DNA of 64,000 nucleotides from the NCBI GenBank assembly GCA_040255525.1, contig JBDZVD010000004.1, forward strand, positions 62,001-126,000, given 5' to 3'. Source of the DNA: Rugosimonospora sp040255525. GTDB lineage: Bacteria; Actinomycetota; Actinomycetes; Mycobacteriales; Micromonosporaceae. Position 1 is the stretch's first letter. Each line of letters opens with the position of its first letter. Positions 33,180-41,796 of this stretch are shown one piece after another. The notes below the pieces were generated by a model. That model did not search any database. It was not told where the DNA came from and saw nothing but the letters and a program-made list of their open reading frames with translations. A program made the position numbers and the translations under genes.

Positions 33180-34965
33180 AGATGGCGGCGATTTCACTGG
33201 CACACTCGTCGAGCACCACGTTGCGCTTCACCTTCAGCGTCGGCGTCATCTCGCCGTTCTCCTCGGTCCAGTCCCGGGGCAGGACACGGAACGCCCTGAT
33301 CCCCTCGGCCCGGGACACGGCCTCGTTGGCGCGGTCGACGGCCTGCTGGATCTCTCCCCGTAGCGCTTCATCCTCGCGCAGGTCGGCGACCGGCGTACCG
33401 GCCGGGCGGCCGTTGCTTTCCAACCACTTCGGCCATGCCTCCTCGTCGATGGTGATGAGGGCGGCGATGAACGGACGGCGATCACCGACCACCATGGCCT
33501 GACTGATCAACGGGTGGGCGCGCAGCCGGTCCTCAAGTACGGCGGGGGCGACGTTCTTCCCGCCGGCGGTCACGATGATCTCCTTCTTCCGTCCAGTGAT
33601 CTTCAGGAAGCCGTCCGCGTCCAGTTCGCCCAGGTCGCCGGAGTGGAAGAAGCCGTCCTGGTCGCGTACCTCCGCCGTGGCCTGCGGGTTCCGCCAGTAC
33701 CCGCGGAACACCAGATCGCCCTTGATCAGGATTTCTCCGTCCTCGGCGATGCGCACCGTGACGCCGGGCAGCGGCCGGCCGACGGTACCGATCCGGATGG
33801 CGCTCTGCAGGTTCACCGCGACCGCGGGCGAGGTCTCGGTCAGCCCGTACCCCTCGTAAATGGTCAGCCCCACGCCGCGGAAGAAGTGCGCGAGCCGGTC
33901 GCCCAGCGGCGCCCCGCCGGAGATCGCGGAGTGGCAGGCGCCGCCCATCGCGGCGCGCAGCTTGCCGTAGACCAGCGTGTCGTACAGCCGGTGCTTCAGG
34001 CGCAGCGCCAGGCCCGGGCCGCCGGAGCTGTCCAGGGCCTCGCTGTAGGCGATCGCCACCCGCTCGGCCCGGTCGAAGAATCCGCCCTTGCCGTCCGCGT
34101 GGGCGCGCTGCTTGGCCGTGCTGTAGACCTTCTCGAACACCCGCGGCACCGACAGCAGGAAGGTGGGCTTGAACCCGCCGAGGTCGGCCACCAGATTCTT
34201 CACGTCCGAGGTGTGGCCCATCCGGCACCGGGCGTAGACCACGCCGATCTGGATCAGCCTGGCGAACGAGTGGGCCAGCGGCAGGAACAGCAGCGTCGAG
34301 GCGCCCTCGTGGAACAGTGCGTCGAGGCCGGGGATCGCGTTGGCGATGTCCGAGTACAGGTTGCGATGGGTCAGTTCGCAGCCCTTGGGCCGGCCGGTGG
34401 TACCCGACGTGTAGATGATCGTGGCGAGGCTGTCCGGCCCGGCGACGTGCCGGCGGCGGTCCACCTCGGCATCGTCCAGCGGGTCGCCCCCGGCGACCAA
34501 CGTGTCGATCGCGCCGCCCTCGATGCGCCACAGTAGGCGCAGGTCGGGAACGCGTTCACGGAAGCCCGCGACGCAGGTCTCGTGCCCCTCGGTCTCCACG
34601 AACGCGGCCGCCGCACCGGAGTCGGACAGGATCCACTCGACCTGCTCGGCGCTGGACGTCTCGTAGATCGGTACGGTGACCGCGCCGGTCGACCAGATCG
34701 CATAGTCGATCAACGTCCACTCGTACCGGGTCTTGCTCATCAGCGCGACCCGGTCGCCGGGTTCGATGCCGGCCGCGATCAGGCCCTTGGCGAGGGCCAC
34801 CACCTCCCGGTGGAACTGCGCGCAGGACACGTCGCGCCAGCCCGACCCGGTGGCCACGGAGAACTGGGCGGCGTCCGGTGCCTGGGCCGCGTTGTTCCAG
34901 ACCGGGTCGGTCAGGTTGACCCCCTCGCCGACGCTGGCGACCGGCGGTACGGTGAGCTCCTGCAC
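33169..34965 (-). CDS. fadD15: Long-chain fatty acid-CoA ligase (FadD15-like)
   Basis: 598 residues, the size of FadD15. Activates fatty acids to acyl-CoA by way of acyl-AMP. AMP-binding signature TIIYTSGTTGRPKGCELTH, further GYGLTETSPAVAVN and HSGDLGELDADGFLKITGRK. GTG 34965 has AGGAGA five bases upstream; the longer open frame to 35094 shows no homology. Position beside pimB and the SRPBCC gene follows Rv2187. It is divergent from the SRPBCC gene (204 bp). Confidence 0.93.
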   Translation of the reverse strand: MQELTVPPVASVGEGVNLTDPVWNNAAQAPDAAQFSVATGSGWRDVSCAQFHREVVALAKGLIAAGIEPGDRVALMSKTRYEWTLIDYAIWSTGAVTVPIYETSSAEQVEWILSDSGAAAAFVETEGHETCVAGFRERVPDLRLLWRIEGGAIDTLVAGGDPLDDAEVDRRRHVAGPDSLATIIYTSGTTGRPKGCELTHRNLYSDIANAIPGLDALFHEGASTLLFLPLAHSFARLIQIGVVYARCRMGHTSDVKNLVADLGGFKPTFLLSVPRVFEKVYSTAKQRAHADGKGGFFDRAERVAIAYSEALDSSGGPGLALRLKHRLYDTLVYGKLRAAMGGACHSAISGGAPLGDRLAHFFRGVGLTIYEGYGLTETSPAVAVNLQSAIRIGTVGRPLPGVTVRIAEDGEILIKGDLVFRGYWRNPQATAEVRDQDGFFHSGDLGELDADGFLKITGRKKEIIVTAGGKNVAPAVLEDRLRAHPLISQAMVVGDRRPFIAALITIDEEAWPKWLESNGRPAGTPVADLREDEALRGEIQQAVDRANEAVSRAEGIRAFRVLPRDWTEENGEMTPTLKVKRNVVLDECASEIAAIYGS

Positions 34966-35153
34966 GGCTGTCTCCTCTGACGGCGGACCTGCCTCGCGAA
35001 CAGGGTCATGTGGCAACCGGGAACCTACCGGGCCGTCATGCAAGCGTGGGTCACAGGCCCCGAGGTCGTCCAGTCCCGCCGGTCGGCGGGTCATCCCGGG
35101 CCGGCTCGCTACCGGTGCGTAACGAGCCGGACGAGAGTGTGGCGCCGGTCAGG

Positions 35154-35166
35154 AGGTAACCTCCCC
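35154..35166 (+). promoter_or_regulatory. SD sequence inside a small hairpin (SRPBCC gene)
   Basis: GGAGG-TAA-CCTCC, ending three bases before the ATG at 35170. The SD is exactly complementary to the bases right after it, so folding would hide it. A second hairpin, CCGGCTCG / CGAGCCGG (35103-35132), precedes it. It may control translation, for example by temperature or ribosome load (inference). Confidence 0.5.
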
Positions 35167-35169
35167 AGC

Positions 35170-35619
35170 ATGGCGGACACCTCCACCCAGTCGATCCTGA
35201 TCGCCGCACCAGGGTCCCGCGTGGCCGAGGTGATCTGCGACTTCGCGCGGTACCCGGAGTGGGTGTCCGCGGCGAAGACCGTCGAGGTCGTCGAGGAGTA
35301 CGAGGACGGGTACGCGAGCCAGGTCCGGTTCGTCCTGGACGCCGGCATGATCCAGGACGAGTACCTGCTGGCCTACGAGTACGCCGAGGACATCTCCCGC
35401 ATCGAGTGGCACCTGGTCCGGCCGTCCAAGATCCAGAAGGCGCAGACCGGCTCCTACGACATCGAGGACCATGACGACGGCACCTCGACGGTCACGTACA
35501 CGCTCGCCGTGGAGCTGTCGATCGGCATGCTCGGCATGTTCAAGCGCAAGGCGGAAAAGGTGATCATGGACACTGCCCTGCGCGAGCTCAAGCGCCGGGT
35601 CGAGTCGGTGGATACTTGA
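35170..35619 (+). CDS. SRPBCC/polyketide cyclase-like protein (Rv2185c-like)
   Basis: 149 residues, START/Bet v1-like fold that binds a hydrophobic ligand. Characteristic start ADTSTQSILIAAPGSRVAEV and the segment FARYPEWVSAAKTVEVVEEY. Rv2185c family; ligand and function unknown. It follows the FadD15-like gene in the same relative place as in mycobacteria. The ATG at 35170 sits behind the self-complementary SD noted at 35154. The stop overlaps the next gene's TTG codon. Confidence 0.88.
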   Translation: MADTSTQSILIAAPGSRVAEVICDFARYPEWVSAAKTVEVVEEYEDGYASQVRFVLDAGMIQDEYLLAYEYAEDISRIEWHLVRPSKIQKAQTGSYDIEDHDDGTSTVTYTLAVELSIGMLGMFKRKAEKVIMDTALRELKRRVESVDT

Positions 35620-36209
35620 GCATGCCCGAGAACGCGAATTCATCCGGCTCGGCCCGGGAAGAGGCGGAGCGCCTGGTCGCCGCCGCGCTGGCGGCGGCGT
35701 CCGTCGCGGCCCGTGGCATCGCCCGTAACGCCTCACCGCTGGCCGGCATCGCCGGCACGGCCGAGCGACTGCTCGCCGGCAGCGCTGGCGGACACGTCGC
35801 CACCGGCTCCGCCGAGTGCTGCGTCTGCCCGCTGTGCCGGGCCATCACGGCGGTCCGGGACCCGAGTCCGGAACTGGCCCTGAAACTCGCGTCGGGCGCC
35901 AGCGACCTGGCATCCGGCCTGACCGGGATGCTGCGTTCGGTGAGCGACCTGATGTCGGCCACCCCGGCCGGGCGCCCTGGACCCGAGGCACCGGGTGCGC
36001 GCCGGGGCGCCGACCCCGACTCGGTCTGGCACACGGCGACCACTCGCCGGCCGGACCGCCCCGGGCAGCGCCCGGCCGACCGGACCCCGGACGAGCGCTC
36101 CGCGGAACCCGCCGACCTCGACCCGTGGCACGCGGCGACAACCGCGCCGTTTCCCCCCGCCGGCACCCCGGAACCAACGGACGAACCGGCGCCGCCGGAC
36201 GCCGGCTGA
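35616..36209 (+). CDS. Conserved hypothetical protein with CXXC motif
   Basis: 197 residues from TTG 35616 (TTGA overlap with the SRPBCC stop), or 195 from ATG 35622. Residues ~15-55 are an alanine-rich helix (AERLVAAALAAASVAARGIA). A cysteine cluster SAECCVCPLCRAI follows and might bind a metal. Residues ~105-197 are disordered (P, D, T, R). No known domain. It sits between the SRPBCC gene and the ROK kinase, 83 bp from the latter; the three are probably one operon. Confidence 0.7.
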   Translation: MSMPENANSSGSAREEAERLVAAALAAASVAARGIARNASPLAGIAGTAERLLAGSAGGHVATGSAECCVCPLCRAITAVRDPSPELALKLASGASDLASGLTGMLRSVSDLMSATPAGRPGPEAPGARRGADPDSVWHTATTRRPDRPGQRPADRTPDERSAEPADLDPWHAATTAPFPPAGTPEPTDEPAPPDAG

Positions 36210-36254
36210 GACCGGCCAGCAGTACCCGCCTGGCCCAGGCCAGCAAGAGATGTC

Positions 36255-36276
36255 AACGGCATGCGAACGGCATGCG
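36255..36276 (+). promoter_or_regulatory. Two 11-bp direct repeats upstream of the ROK kinase
   Basis: AACGGCATGCG occurs twice in tandem (36255-36265 and 36266-36276), each holding the palindrome GCATGC. The second copy overlaps the purine-rich SD region of the kinase. One helical turn per unit suits a side-by-side protein site. Confidence 0.45.
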
Positions 36277-36292
36277 GAGGGAGAGCACGGCG

Positions 36293-37240
36293 GTGGGTCT
36301 GACCATGGGGTTGGACATCGGCGGCACGAAGGTGCTCGGCGGTGTGGTCGATCCGGGCGGTGAGGTCCTGGCGCTGGCGCGCCGCGACACCCCAGCCGAC
36401 GACGCGGGCAAGATGCTGCGCCAGATCATGGACGTGGTCGGTGAGCTCGCGGACGTGCACGAGGTCGACGCGATCGGGATCGGCGCGGCCGGGTGGATCG
36501 ACGCGAAGCGTTCCACCGTGCTGTTCTCGCCGAACCTGGCCTGGCGCAACGAGCCGCTGCGGGAGGAGATCGCGCGGTACGTGCAGGTGCCGATCGTGGT
36601 GGAGAACGACGCCAACGTCGCCGCGTGGGCCGAGTTCCAGTTCGGGGCCGCGGCCGACGCGCACGATTCCATGATCATGATCACTATCGGTACCGGGGTC
36701 GGCGGCGCCATCGTGCTCGGTGGCGAGCTGGTGCGCGGCGCGCACGGCATCGCCGGTGAGCTGGGCCACATGCTCGCCGTACCGGACGGGAACCGGTGCG
36801 GCTGCGGCCGGCTGGGCTGCATCGAGCAGTACGCCAGCGGCAACGCCCTGGTCCGCCGTGCGCAGGAGCTGGCGGCCCGGGATCCGGCACGGGCCGCACA
36901 GTTGCTGGAGCTGGCCGGCGGCTTCCCGGAGGCGATCACCGGGCCGATGGTGACCCAGGCCGCGAAGGGCGGCGACCCGGTGGCCCGGGACGCGTTCGCG
37001 ACCATCGGGTACTGGCTGGGCAACGGCCTGGCCGACCTGGTCCAGATCCTCGACCCGCAGGTACTGGTGCTCGGCGGCGGCGTGATCGACGCGGGCGACC
37101 TGCTCCTGCACCCGACCCGGGAGGCGTACGTCGCCGCGCTGGCCCAGCGCGGCCGGCTGCCCAGCGCGGAGATCCGGGGCGCCCTGCTGGGCAACACCGC
37201 AGGCGTCGTGGGCGCCGCCGACCTGGCCCGCCGGCCCTAG
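36293..37240 (+). CDS. glkA: ROK family glucokinase
   Basis: 315 residues. ATP-dependent glucose phosphorylation; in streptomycetes this family also acts in carbon catabolite control. Phosphate loop GLDIGGTKVLGGVVDPGG, catalytic Asp in VVENDANVAAWAEF, second phosphate loop TIGTGVGGAIV and the ROK zinc site HMLAVPDGNRCGCGRLGCIE with three cysteines. GTG 36293 gives VGLTMGLDIGGTKV, as in Streptomyces GlkA, with a GGAGGGAG run upstream; ATG 36272 is possible. Confidence 0.92.
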   Translation: MGLTMGLDIGGTKVLGGVVDPGGEVLALARRDTPADDAGKMLRQIMDVVGELADVHEVDAIGIGAAGWIDAKRSTVLFSPNLAWRNEPLREEIARYVQVPIVVENDANVAAWAEFQFGAAADAHDSMIMITIGTGVGGAIVLGGELVRGAHGIAGELGHMLAVPDGNRCGCGRLGCIEQYASGNALVRRAQELAARDPARAAQLLELAGGFPEAITGPMVTQAAKGGDPVARDAFATIGYWLGNGLADLVQILDPQVLVLGGGVIDAGDLLLHPTREAYVAALAQRGRLPSAEIRGALLGNTAGVVGAADLARRP

Positions 37241-37249
37241 GAGGAATCG

Positions 37250-37924
37250 ATGCCGCAGCTGCGGCTCGCGTCGTACAACGTCCACTCGCTGCGTGACGAC
37301 CGGCGGGCACTGATCGAGGCGGTACGCGAGCTGGATCCGGACGTACTGGTGGTCCAGGAGGCGCCACGCGGGCCGCGCTGGCGTACCCGGTGCGCCCGGC
37401 TCGCGCGCGAGTTCGGTCTGGTGTACGCGGCCGGCGGTCTCCCGTCGCTGGGCAACCTGATCCTGGTCGGCTACCGGGTCCGGGTGGAGGACACCTGGGC
37501 CCTGCGCTACCCGCTGACTCCGGGCAGGCACATGCGCGGCGCCGCATTCGCCCGCTGCTCGGTCGGCCGCACCCCGTTCGTCGTGGTCGGCACCCACCTG
37601 GCCACCGACTCCGTGGAGCGGCCGGGGCAGGCGCGCGTGCTGGCCAAGGCGCTGGCCGATGTCGACGCCCCGCTGCTGCTCGGCGCCGACCTGAATGAAC
37701 AGCCGGGCGGTCCGGCCCGCGGGCTGCTGGCCGAGAACCTGGCGGACGCGGCCGGCGAGGACGGCACCCCGACGTACCCGGTCCACGCTCCCGGGCGGCG
37801 GATCGACGCCCTGTTGGTGGATCCGGCCGTCGAGGTGCGGGGCTACCGGGTGGTCGACACCCCGGCGACGCGCCGGGCCAGCGATCACTTCCCGATCGTG
37901 GCGGAGCTGGAGTTGCCCGACTGA
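37250..37924 (+). CDS. Endonuclease/exonuclease/phosphatase family protein
   Basis: 224 residues. EEP fold with metal and catalytic residues in LASYNVHSLRDD, VVQEAPRGPRW, VVGTHLATDS, LLGADLNEQPGGPA and SDHFPIVAELEL. No signal peptide. Substrate unknown (nucleic acid, phospholipid or inositol phosphate). ATG 37250 has a perfect SD (AGGAGG, spacer 5) and follows the ROK kinase by nine bases, so it is in the same operon. Confidence 0.9.
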   Translation: MPQLRLASYNVHSLRDDRRALIEAVRELDPDVLVVQEAPRGPRWRTRCARLAREFGLVYAAGGLPSLGNLILVGYRVRVEDTWALRYPLTPGRHMRGAAFARCSVGRTPFVVVGTHLATDSVERPGQARVLAKALADVDAPLLLGADLNEQPGGPARGLLAENLADAAGEDGTPTYPVHAPGRRIDALLVDPAVEVRGYRVVDTPATRRASDHFPIVAELELPD

Positions 37925-38097
37925 CGGCACGGCCGGCCGGGCGCGCCGGCGTACTGGTATGGCTCGATGGAGCGCGTGTCGCCACTCCGGCGCTGATAGT
38001 GTGGCCAGTATACGCCCGAGTTTGGGCGGATTTGCCGGATACGTCGCTAGTCATCCGTACCGCGACCCGGCACGGGCATCGCGAAAGGGAGGCAAGA

Positions 38098-38286
38098 GTG
38101 CCCGACAAACGCGATATTCACCAAGCCAAGAGCAAGGGCCGGCACAAGACGACCGCCGGGTCGCGCCGCGGCGCCGCGGTCGTGACCGGGCCGGACACCG
38201 GCGGTACCGTGATCGATCGGTCGATGAAGCAGGACAACGCGGCCCCGGCCGGTACCGGGCGGATGAAGAAGAACAACGGTCACTGA
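38098..38286 (+). CDS. Small basic hypothetical protein
   Basis: 62 residues: VPDKRDIHQAKSKGRHKTTA, then GSRRGAAVVTGPDTGG and ending DRSMKQDNAAPAGTGRMKKN. Strongly basic and probably disordered. GTG 38098 has GGGAGG five bases upstream. No family recognised. It is a single-gene unit, with a terminator 13 bp behind. Confidence 0.65.
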   Translation: MPDKRDIHQAKSKGRHKTTAGSRRGAAVVTGPDTGGTVIDRSMKQDNAAPAGTGRMKKNNGH

Positions 38287-38298
38287 CCCGTACCCCGA

Positions 38299-38328
38299 CG
38301 GGGCCGCCGGAGCATTCCGGCGGCCCCG
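38299..38328 (+). terminator. Hairpin terminator after the small basic protein
   Basis: A perfect 13-bp stem CGGGGCCGCCGGA / TCCGGCGGCCCCG with loop GCAT. Confidence 0.85.
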
Positions 38329-38496
38329 CGCCGTGCCCACCGCGCCGGTACGCGGGCACCGCGGCCTGAGCCCGGCCCGCCCGCACTGGACAAACCACCG
38401 CCCGAGCCTCGAAGATGGCGCAGCCGGACCGCCACCCCGACCCGACGGCGCCGACGGTCCGTGTCCCGTGCAGGCACAGCAACGTGGGGAGGGCCG

Positions 38497-39888
38497 GTGA
38501 GTCTCGACTCGGCCGACTGGGAGAGCACCGGAGCCACGGCGACGATCTGGCGGGGCGACCGGCCGGTCTACGACCGCGGCCGAGCCGTGTGCGTGATCGG
38601 CGCCGGGGCGAGCGGCCTCGTCGCGATCAAAAACCTCCGCGAGCACGGCTTCGCCGTCGACTGCTATGAGCGGGAGACCGGCGTCGGCGGCGCGTGGAAC
38701 TGGCGGCACGACCGCAGCCCGGTCTACGCCAGCGCCCACCTGGTCTCCTCGAAGCCGTTCACCCAGTTTCCCGACTTCCCGATGCCGGACGACTGGCCGG
38801 ACTACCCGCACCACAGCCAGGTGCACGCCTACCTGGAGCGGTACGCCGAGCACTTCGGGCTGCGCGAGCACATCTGGTTCGGCAGCGAGGTGGTCCGGGT
38901 CGAACCTGCCGAGGGAGAGCACTGGGACGTCACCACCCGCGTCGGGCAGCGGGAGCGGACCTCGCGGTACGCGGCCGTGGTGCTCGCCAACGGGCACAAC
39001 TGGTCGCCCAAGATGCCCAGCTACGACGGCCTCGCCGAGTACCGGGGCGAGGTGATCCACGCCAGCGCGTACAAGGACGCGGCCCAGTTGCGCGGGCGCA
39101 GGGTGCTGGTTATCGGGGCCGGCAACACCGGCTGCGACATCGCCGTCGAGGCCGCCCAGCAGGCCGCGGAGTGCTGGCACTCGACCCGCCGGGGCTACTG
39201 GTACGCACCGAAGTTCGTCGGCGGCCGCCCGGCCGATCAGCTCGGCGACCGGCTCCTGGCGCTGCGGCTGCCGCTACGGCTGCGCCAGTGGCTCCTCCAG
39301 CGGATCCTGCGCCGCCGGGTCGGCGACCTGACCCGGTTCGGCATGCCGGCCCCGGATCACAAGCTCTTCGAGACGCACCCGATCGTCAACAGCCAGCTCG
39401 TGTACTACGTGGGGCACGGCGGGATCCGGCCGGTACCCGACGTGGCCCGGTTCGAGCGCGGCGCCGTCGTCCTGGCCAGCGGGCAGAGCATCGAACCGGA
39501 CCTGGTCGTGATGGCCACCGGCTACCTGCCCCGGTTCGAGTTCCTGGCGCCGGAGGTGCTGAACGTCGACGCGGAGGGTCGCCCCCGGCTCTACCTGCAC
39601 GCGTTCGCCCGCCGGCACCCCACGCTGGCCGTCACCGGACTCGTCCAGCCCGACTCGGGCGTGTTCGCCGTCGCGCACTGGCAGGCCGTGGCCGTCGCCC
39701 GTTGGCTGCGGCTGCGCGAGTCGGACCCGGGCCGGGCCGCGGCGTTCTGGCGGCAGGCCGCCGTCGCGCCCGACCAGCGGTTCACCGCCGCCCGGCTGAA
39801 GGACTCCACCCGGCACTGGTTCGAGATCAATCACGTCGACTACCTGCGCGCCCTGCAGCGCACCCTCGATCGGCTCAGCCCGGCCTGA
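38497..39888 (+). CDS. Flavin-containing monooxygenase
   Basis: 463 residues. FAD-binding Rossmann motif VCVIGAGASGLVAIKNLRE near residue 40 and NADPH-binding VLVIGAGNTGCDIAVEAA near 200. YRGEVIHASAYKDAAQLRGR is close to the FMO/BVMO fingerprint. VVLANGHNWSPKMP and MATGYLPRFEFL are further family signs. It would oxygenate an N-, S- or carbonyl-containing substrate. GTG 38497 is chosen because of the GGGGAGGG run directly upstream, though the frame is open to 38461. It is paired with the hydrolase-fold protein 90 bp downstream. Confidence 0.85.
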   Translation: MSLDSADWESTGATATIWRGDRPVYDRGRAVCVIGAGASGLVAIKNLREHGFAVDCYERETGVGGAWNWRHDRSPVYASAHLVSSKPFTQFPDFPMPDDWPDYPHHSQVHAYLERYAEHFGLREHIWFGSEVVRVEPAEGEHWDVTTRVGQRERTSRYAAVVLANGHNWSPKMPSYDGLAEYRGEVIHASAYKDAAQLRGRRVLVIGAGNTGCDIAVEAAQQAAECWHSTRRGYWYAPKFVGGRPADQLGDRLLALRLPLRLRQWLLQRILRRRVGDLTRFGMPAPDHKLFETHPIVNSQLVYYVGHGGIRPVPDVARFERGAVVLASGQSIEPDLVVMATGYLPRFEFLAPEVLNVDAEGRPRLYLHAFARRHPTLAVTGLVQPDSGVFAVAHWQAVAVARWLRLRESDPGRAAAFWRQAAVAPDQRFTAARLKDSTRHWFEINHVDYLRALQRTLDRLSPA

Positions 39889-39946
39889 GCCGGTCCGCAG
39901 CACGAGCCGGTCCGCCAGGCGAGCCGGTCAGGCAGGGCACGAGCCG
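39887..39946. repeat. Short direct repeats between FMO and hydrolase genes
   Basis: GAGCCGGTC at 39887, 39904 and 39921 (17-bp spacing), with a partial copy at 39941. The first copy overlaps the FMO stop codon. Confidence 0.7.
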
Positions 39947-39978
39947 CACCCGTCGCGGCCAGAGGAGGAAGAACTCCA

Positions 39979-40791
39979 GTGAGCACGAAGATCGTTCGGT
40001 CGGTGGAGTGGGCATACCCGATCCGGCCGGTGTCCCGCGAGGTCCGCGTGGCCAGCCCCGGGATCGACGAGGGCAAGCCGCCGGTGCTGTTCGTCCCCGG
40101 TTTCGGGCACGGCGCCTGGGCGTTCGCGGAGAACTGGCTGGAGCACGCCGCCGCCCGCGGCTTCCCGGCCTACGCGCTGAGCCTGCGCGGCCATGGCGCC
40201 AGCGGCAGTGCCCCGAGGACCACCCTGCGCGCGTACGTGCACGACGTGGTCCAGGTGGCCGCGTCGCTGCCCCGCCAGGCGGTGCTGGTCGGGCATGGTG
40301 CCGGTGCCCGCGTGGTGACCGACGCGCTGACCCGCTACCCGGCGCGGGCCGGTGTGCTCGTGGCCCCGGTGCTGGGTGGCTGGAAGATGGCGGCGGCGGT
40401 CGCCGCGCGTAACCCGGTCGCGACCGTACCGGCTCTGTTCGGCGGGCCGCTGCGCCCCGGCCGGGGCGCGCTGTTCGGGCGGGAGCTGCCGGCGGCGACC
40501 GCCCGCGGGTACGCCTCCCGGCTCGGCCGCGCGGCCGCGCTGGCGCAGTGGCAGCTGCTGGTCGCCGGGGCCCCGGAGCCCGGCGTCGGCGCGCCGCCGG
40601 TGCTCGTGCTGGGCAGCCCGGACGACCGGCTGGTGCCCCGCTCGGCGCTGGCCCGCACGGCCCGCTGGTACGGCGGTGCCCCGCTGATGTTCCCCGGGAT
40701 GGGGCACGACCTCATGCTCGACTCGCGGTGGGCCGAGCCGCTCGATGCGATCCTCGACTGGTTGGAGAAGGGCGCGGTGACCGAGGGCTGA
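39979..40791 (+). CDS. Alpha/beta-hydrolase fold protein lacking the nucleophile serine
   Basis: 270 residues. Fold signatures include PPVLFVPGFGHGAWAFAENW and LSLRGHGASG. The nucleophile elbow reads VLVGHGAGARVV where active enzymes have GHSMGG, so Ser is replaced by Gly. The acid (GSPDDRLVP) and histidine (PGMGHDLML) positions are present. It may be a non-catalytic relative, or use another mechanism. It follows the flavin monooxygenase and has a GGAGG run upstream of GTG 39979. Monooxygenase-esterase pairs usually split Baeyer-Villiger esters; the lost Ser argues against that simple role. Confidence 0.82.
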   Translation: MSTKIVRSVEWAYPIRPVSREVRVASPGIDEGKPPVLFVPGFGHGAWAFAENWLEHAAARGFPAYALSLRGHGASGSAPRTTLRAYVHDVVQVAASLPRQAVLVGHGAGARVVTDALTRYPARAGVLVAPVLGGWKMAAAVAARNPVATVPALFGGPLRPGRGALFGRELPAATARGYASRLGRAAALAQWQLLVAGAPEPGVGAPPVLVLGSPDDRLVPRSALARTARWYGGAPLMFPGMGHDLMLDSRWAEPLDAILDWLEKGAVTEG

Positions 40792-40833
40792 ACCGCTGTC
40801 CGGAGGGCGGTCGGGGCCGACGATCCGGCGGAG

Positions 40834-41634
40834 CTAGACGACCGCTCCGTCGTCGGGATCCCAGTCGTCATCGTCGTCGCCGGAGCGCAGCCGCCAGATC
40901 AGCGTGATGAAGCCGGCCAGGATGCCGCAGAAGCCCAGCGTCATGGCGACGCTGCCGGCGGTGGGCAGCAGCCCCGGGTCGAACAGCAGCACCACGCCGA
41001 CCAGGATGCTGGCCACCGCGAGGATGGTGACCGGAGAGAACCTGGGCAGCGGCGGTGGCGGCGGCGGGGTGTACCCCTCCTCGTCGTCCTCGGCCGCCAT
41101 GCTGTCCAGCGCGTCCAGCCCATCGAGCAGAGACGGCTCGTCCTGGCCGGTGGCGACCGTGCTGTGCGACCAGCGCTGCAGTGCCGGGGGAGCGGCGACG
41201 GTGGAGGCTGGCTGGTCCCGGTCCTGCTCGGCGTCGTCCTGCCCGCCCGGCAGATCCTCGGCCGCCGGCCAGCTCGCCGACTCGTCCGGCAGGTCGAAGC
41301 CGGCGACGATCGCCGCGAACGCCTCGTCGACCTCGTGGTCGCCCTGCTCGGCGGCGGGGGGAGAGTCGGGACCGAGCTGGGCCAGGTATTCCCGGGCGGT
41401 CTCCAGGTGCGCGCGGTCCACGTAGAGCCGGTCCGTCGGGCGCGAGGGCAGCGTCGTGGTCCGGGTGACCGGATGAAGATCGGACGCGGGTTGCAGGTAG
41501 GCGGCTATCCCTCGAAGGCCCAGTACGTCCAGCAGGTGCTCGCCGACCCGGGGATCGACATCTCCGGCGGCCGCATACGCGGCCGCGACCAGTCCGTTGT
41601 CCCGTCGCCCCCGGCGGGCACCACCCGATGTCAC
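40834..41634 (-). CDS. Membrane protein, DUF308-like, with acidic linker
   Basis: 266 residues from GTG 41634 (GGAGG eight bases upstream; the open frame to 41919 has no homology). Residues 1-85 form a small soluble domain (VAAAYAAAGDVDPRVGEHLL, PSRPTDRLYVDRAHLETARE), similar to DUF2007-like modules. An acidic linker of ~90 residues carries DEAFAAIVAGFDLPDE and PPPPPPLPRF. The C-terminus has two membrane segments (~205-250) and an aspartate-rich tail. Function unknown. Confidence 0.75.
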   Translation of the reverse strand: MTSGGARRGRRDNGLVAAAYAAAGDVDPRVGEHLLDVLGLRGIAAYLQPASDLHPVTRTTTLPSRPTDRLYVDRAHLETAREYLAQLGPDSPPAAEQGDHEVDEAFAAIVAGFDLPDESASWPAAEDLPGGQDDAEQDRDQPASTVAAPPALQRWSHSTVATGQDEPSLLDGLDALDSMAAEDDEEGYTPPPPPPLPRFSPVTILAVASILVGVVLLFDPGLLPTAGSVAMTLGFCGILAGFITLIWRLRSGDDDDDWDPDDGAVV

Positions 41635-41796
41635 CCTGCCCACCTCCCTCAGGCAGCCGGGGCAGCTGATCGCGGCCCAGGCTTGAATCGTGACACGGCG
41701 ACGGGTACTTCGGGGAGTGCGTTGTGGTGCGCCGCGCAGTCTTCGTAGGCTCATGCCGACTCCCTGAGTCCGTGATGGAAACCAGGAAGGACCCAC

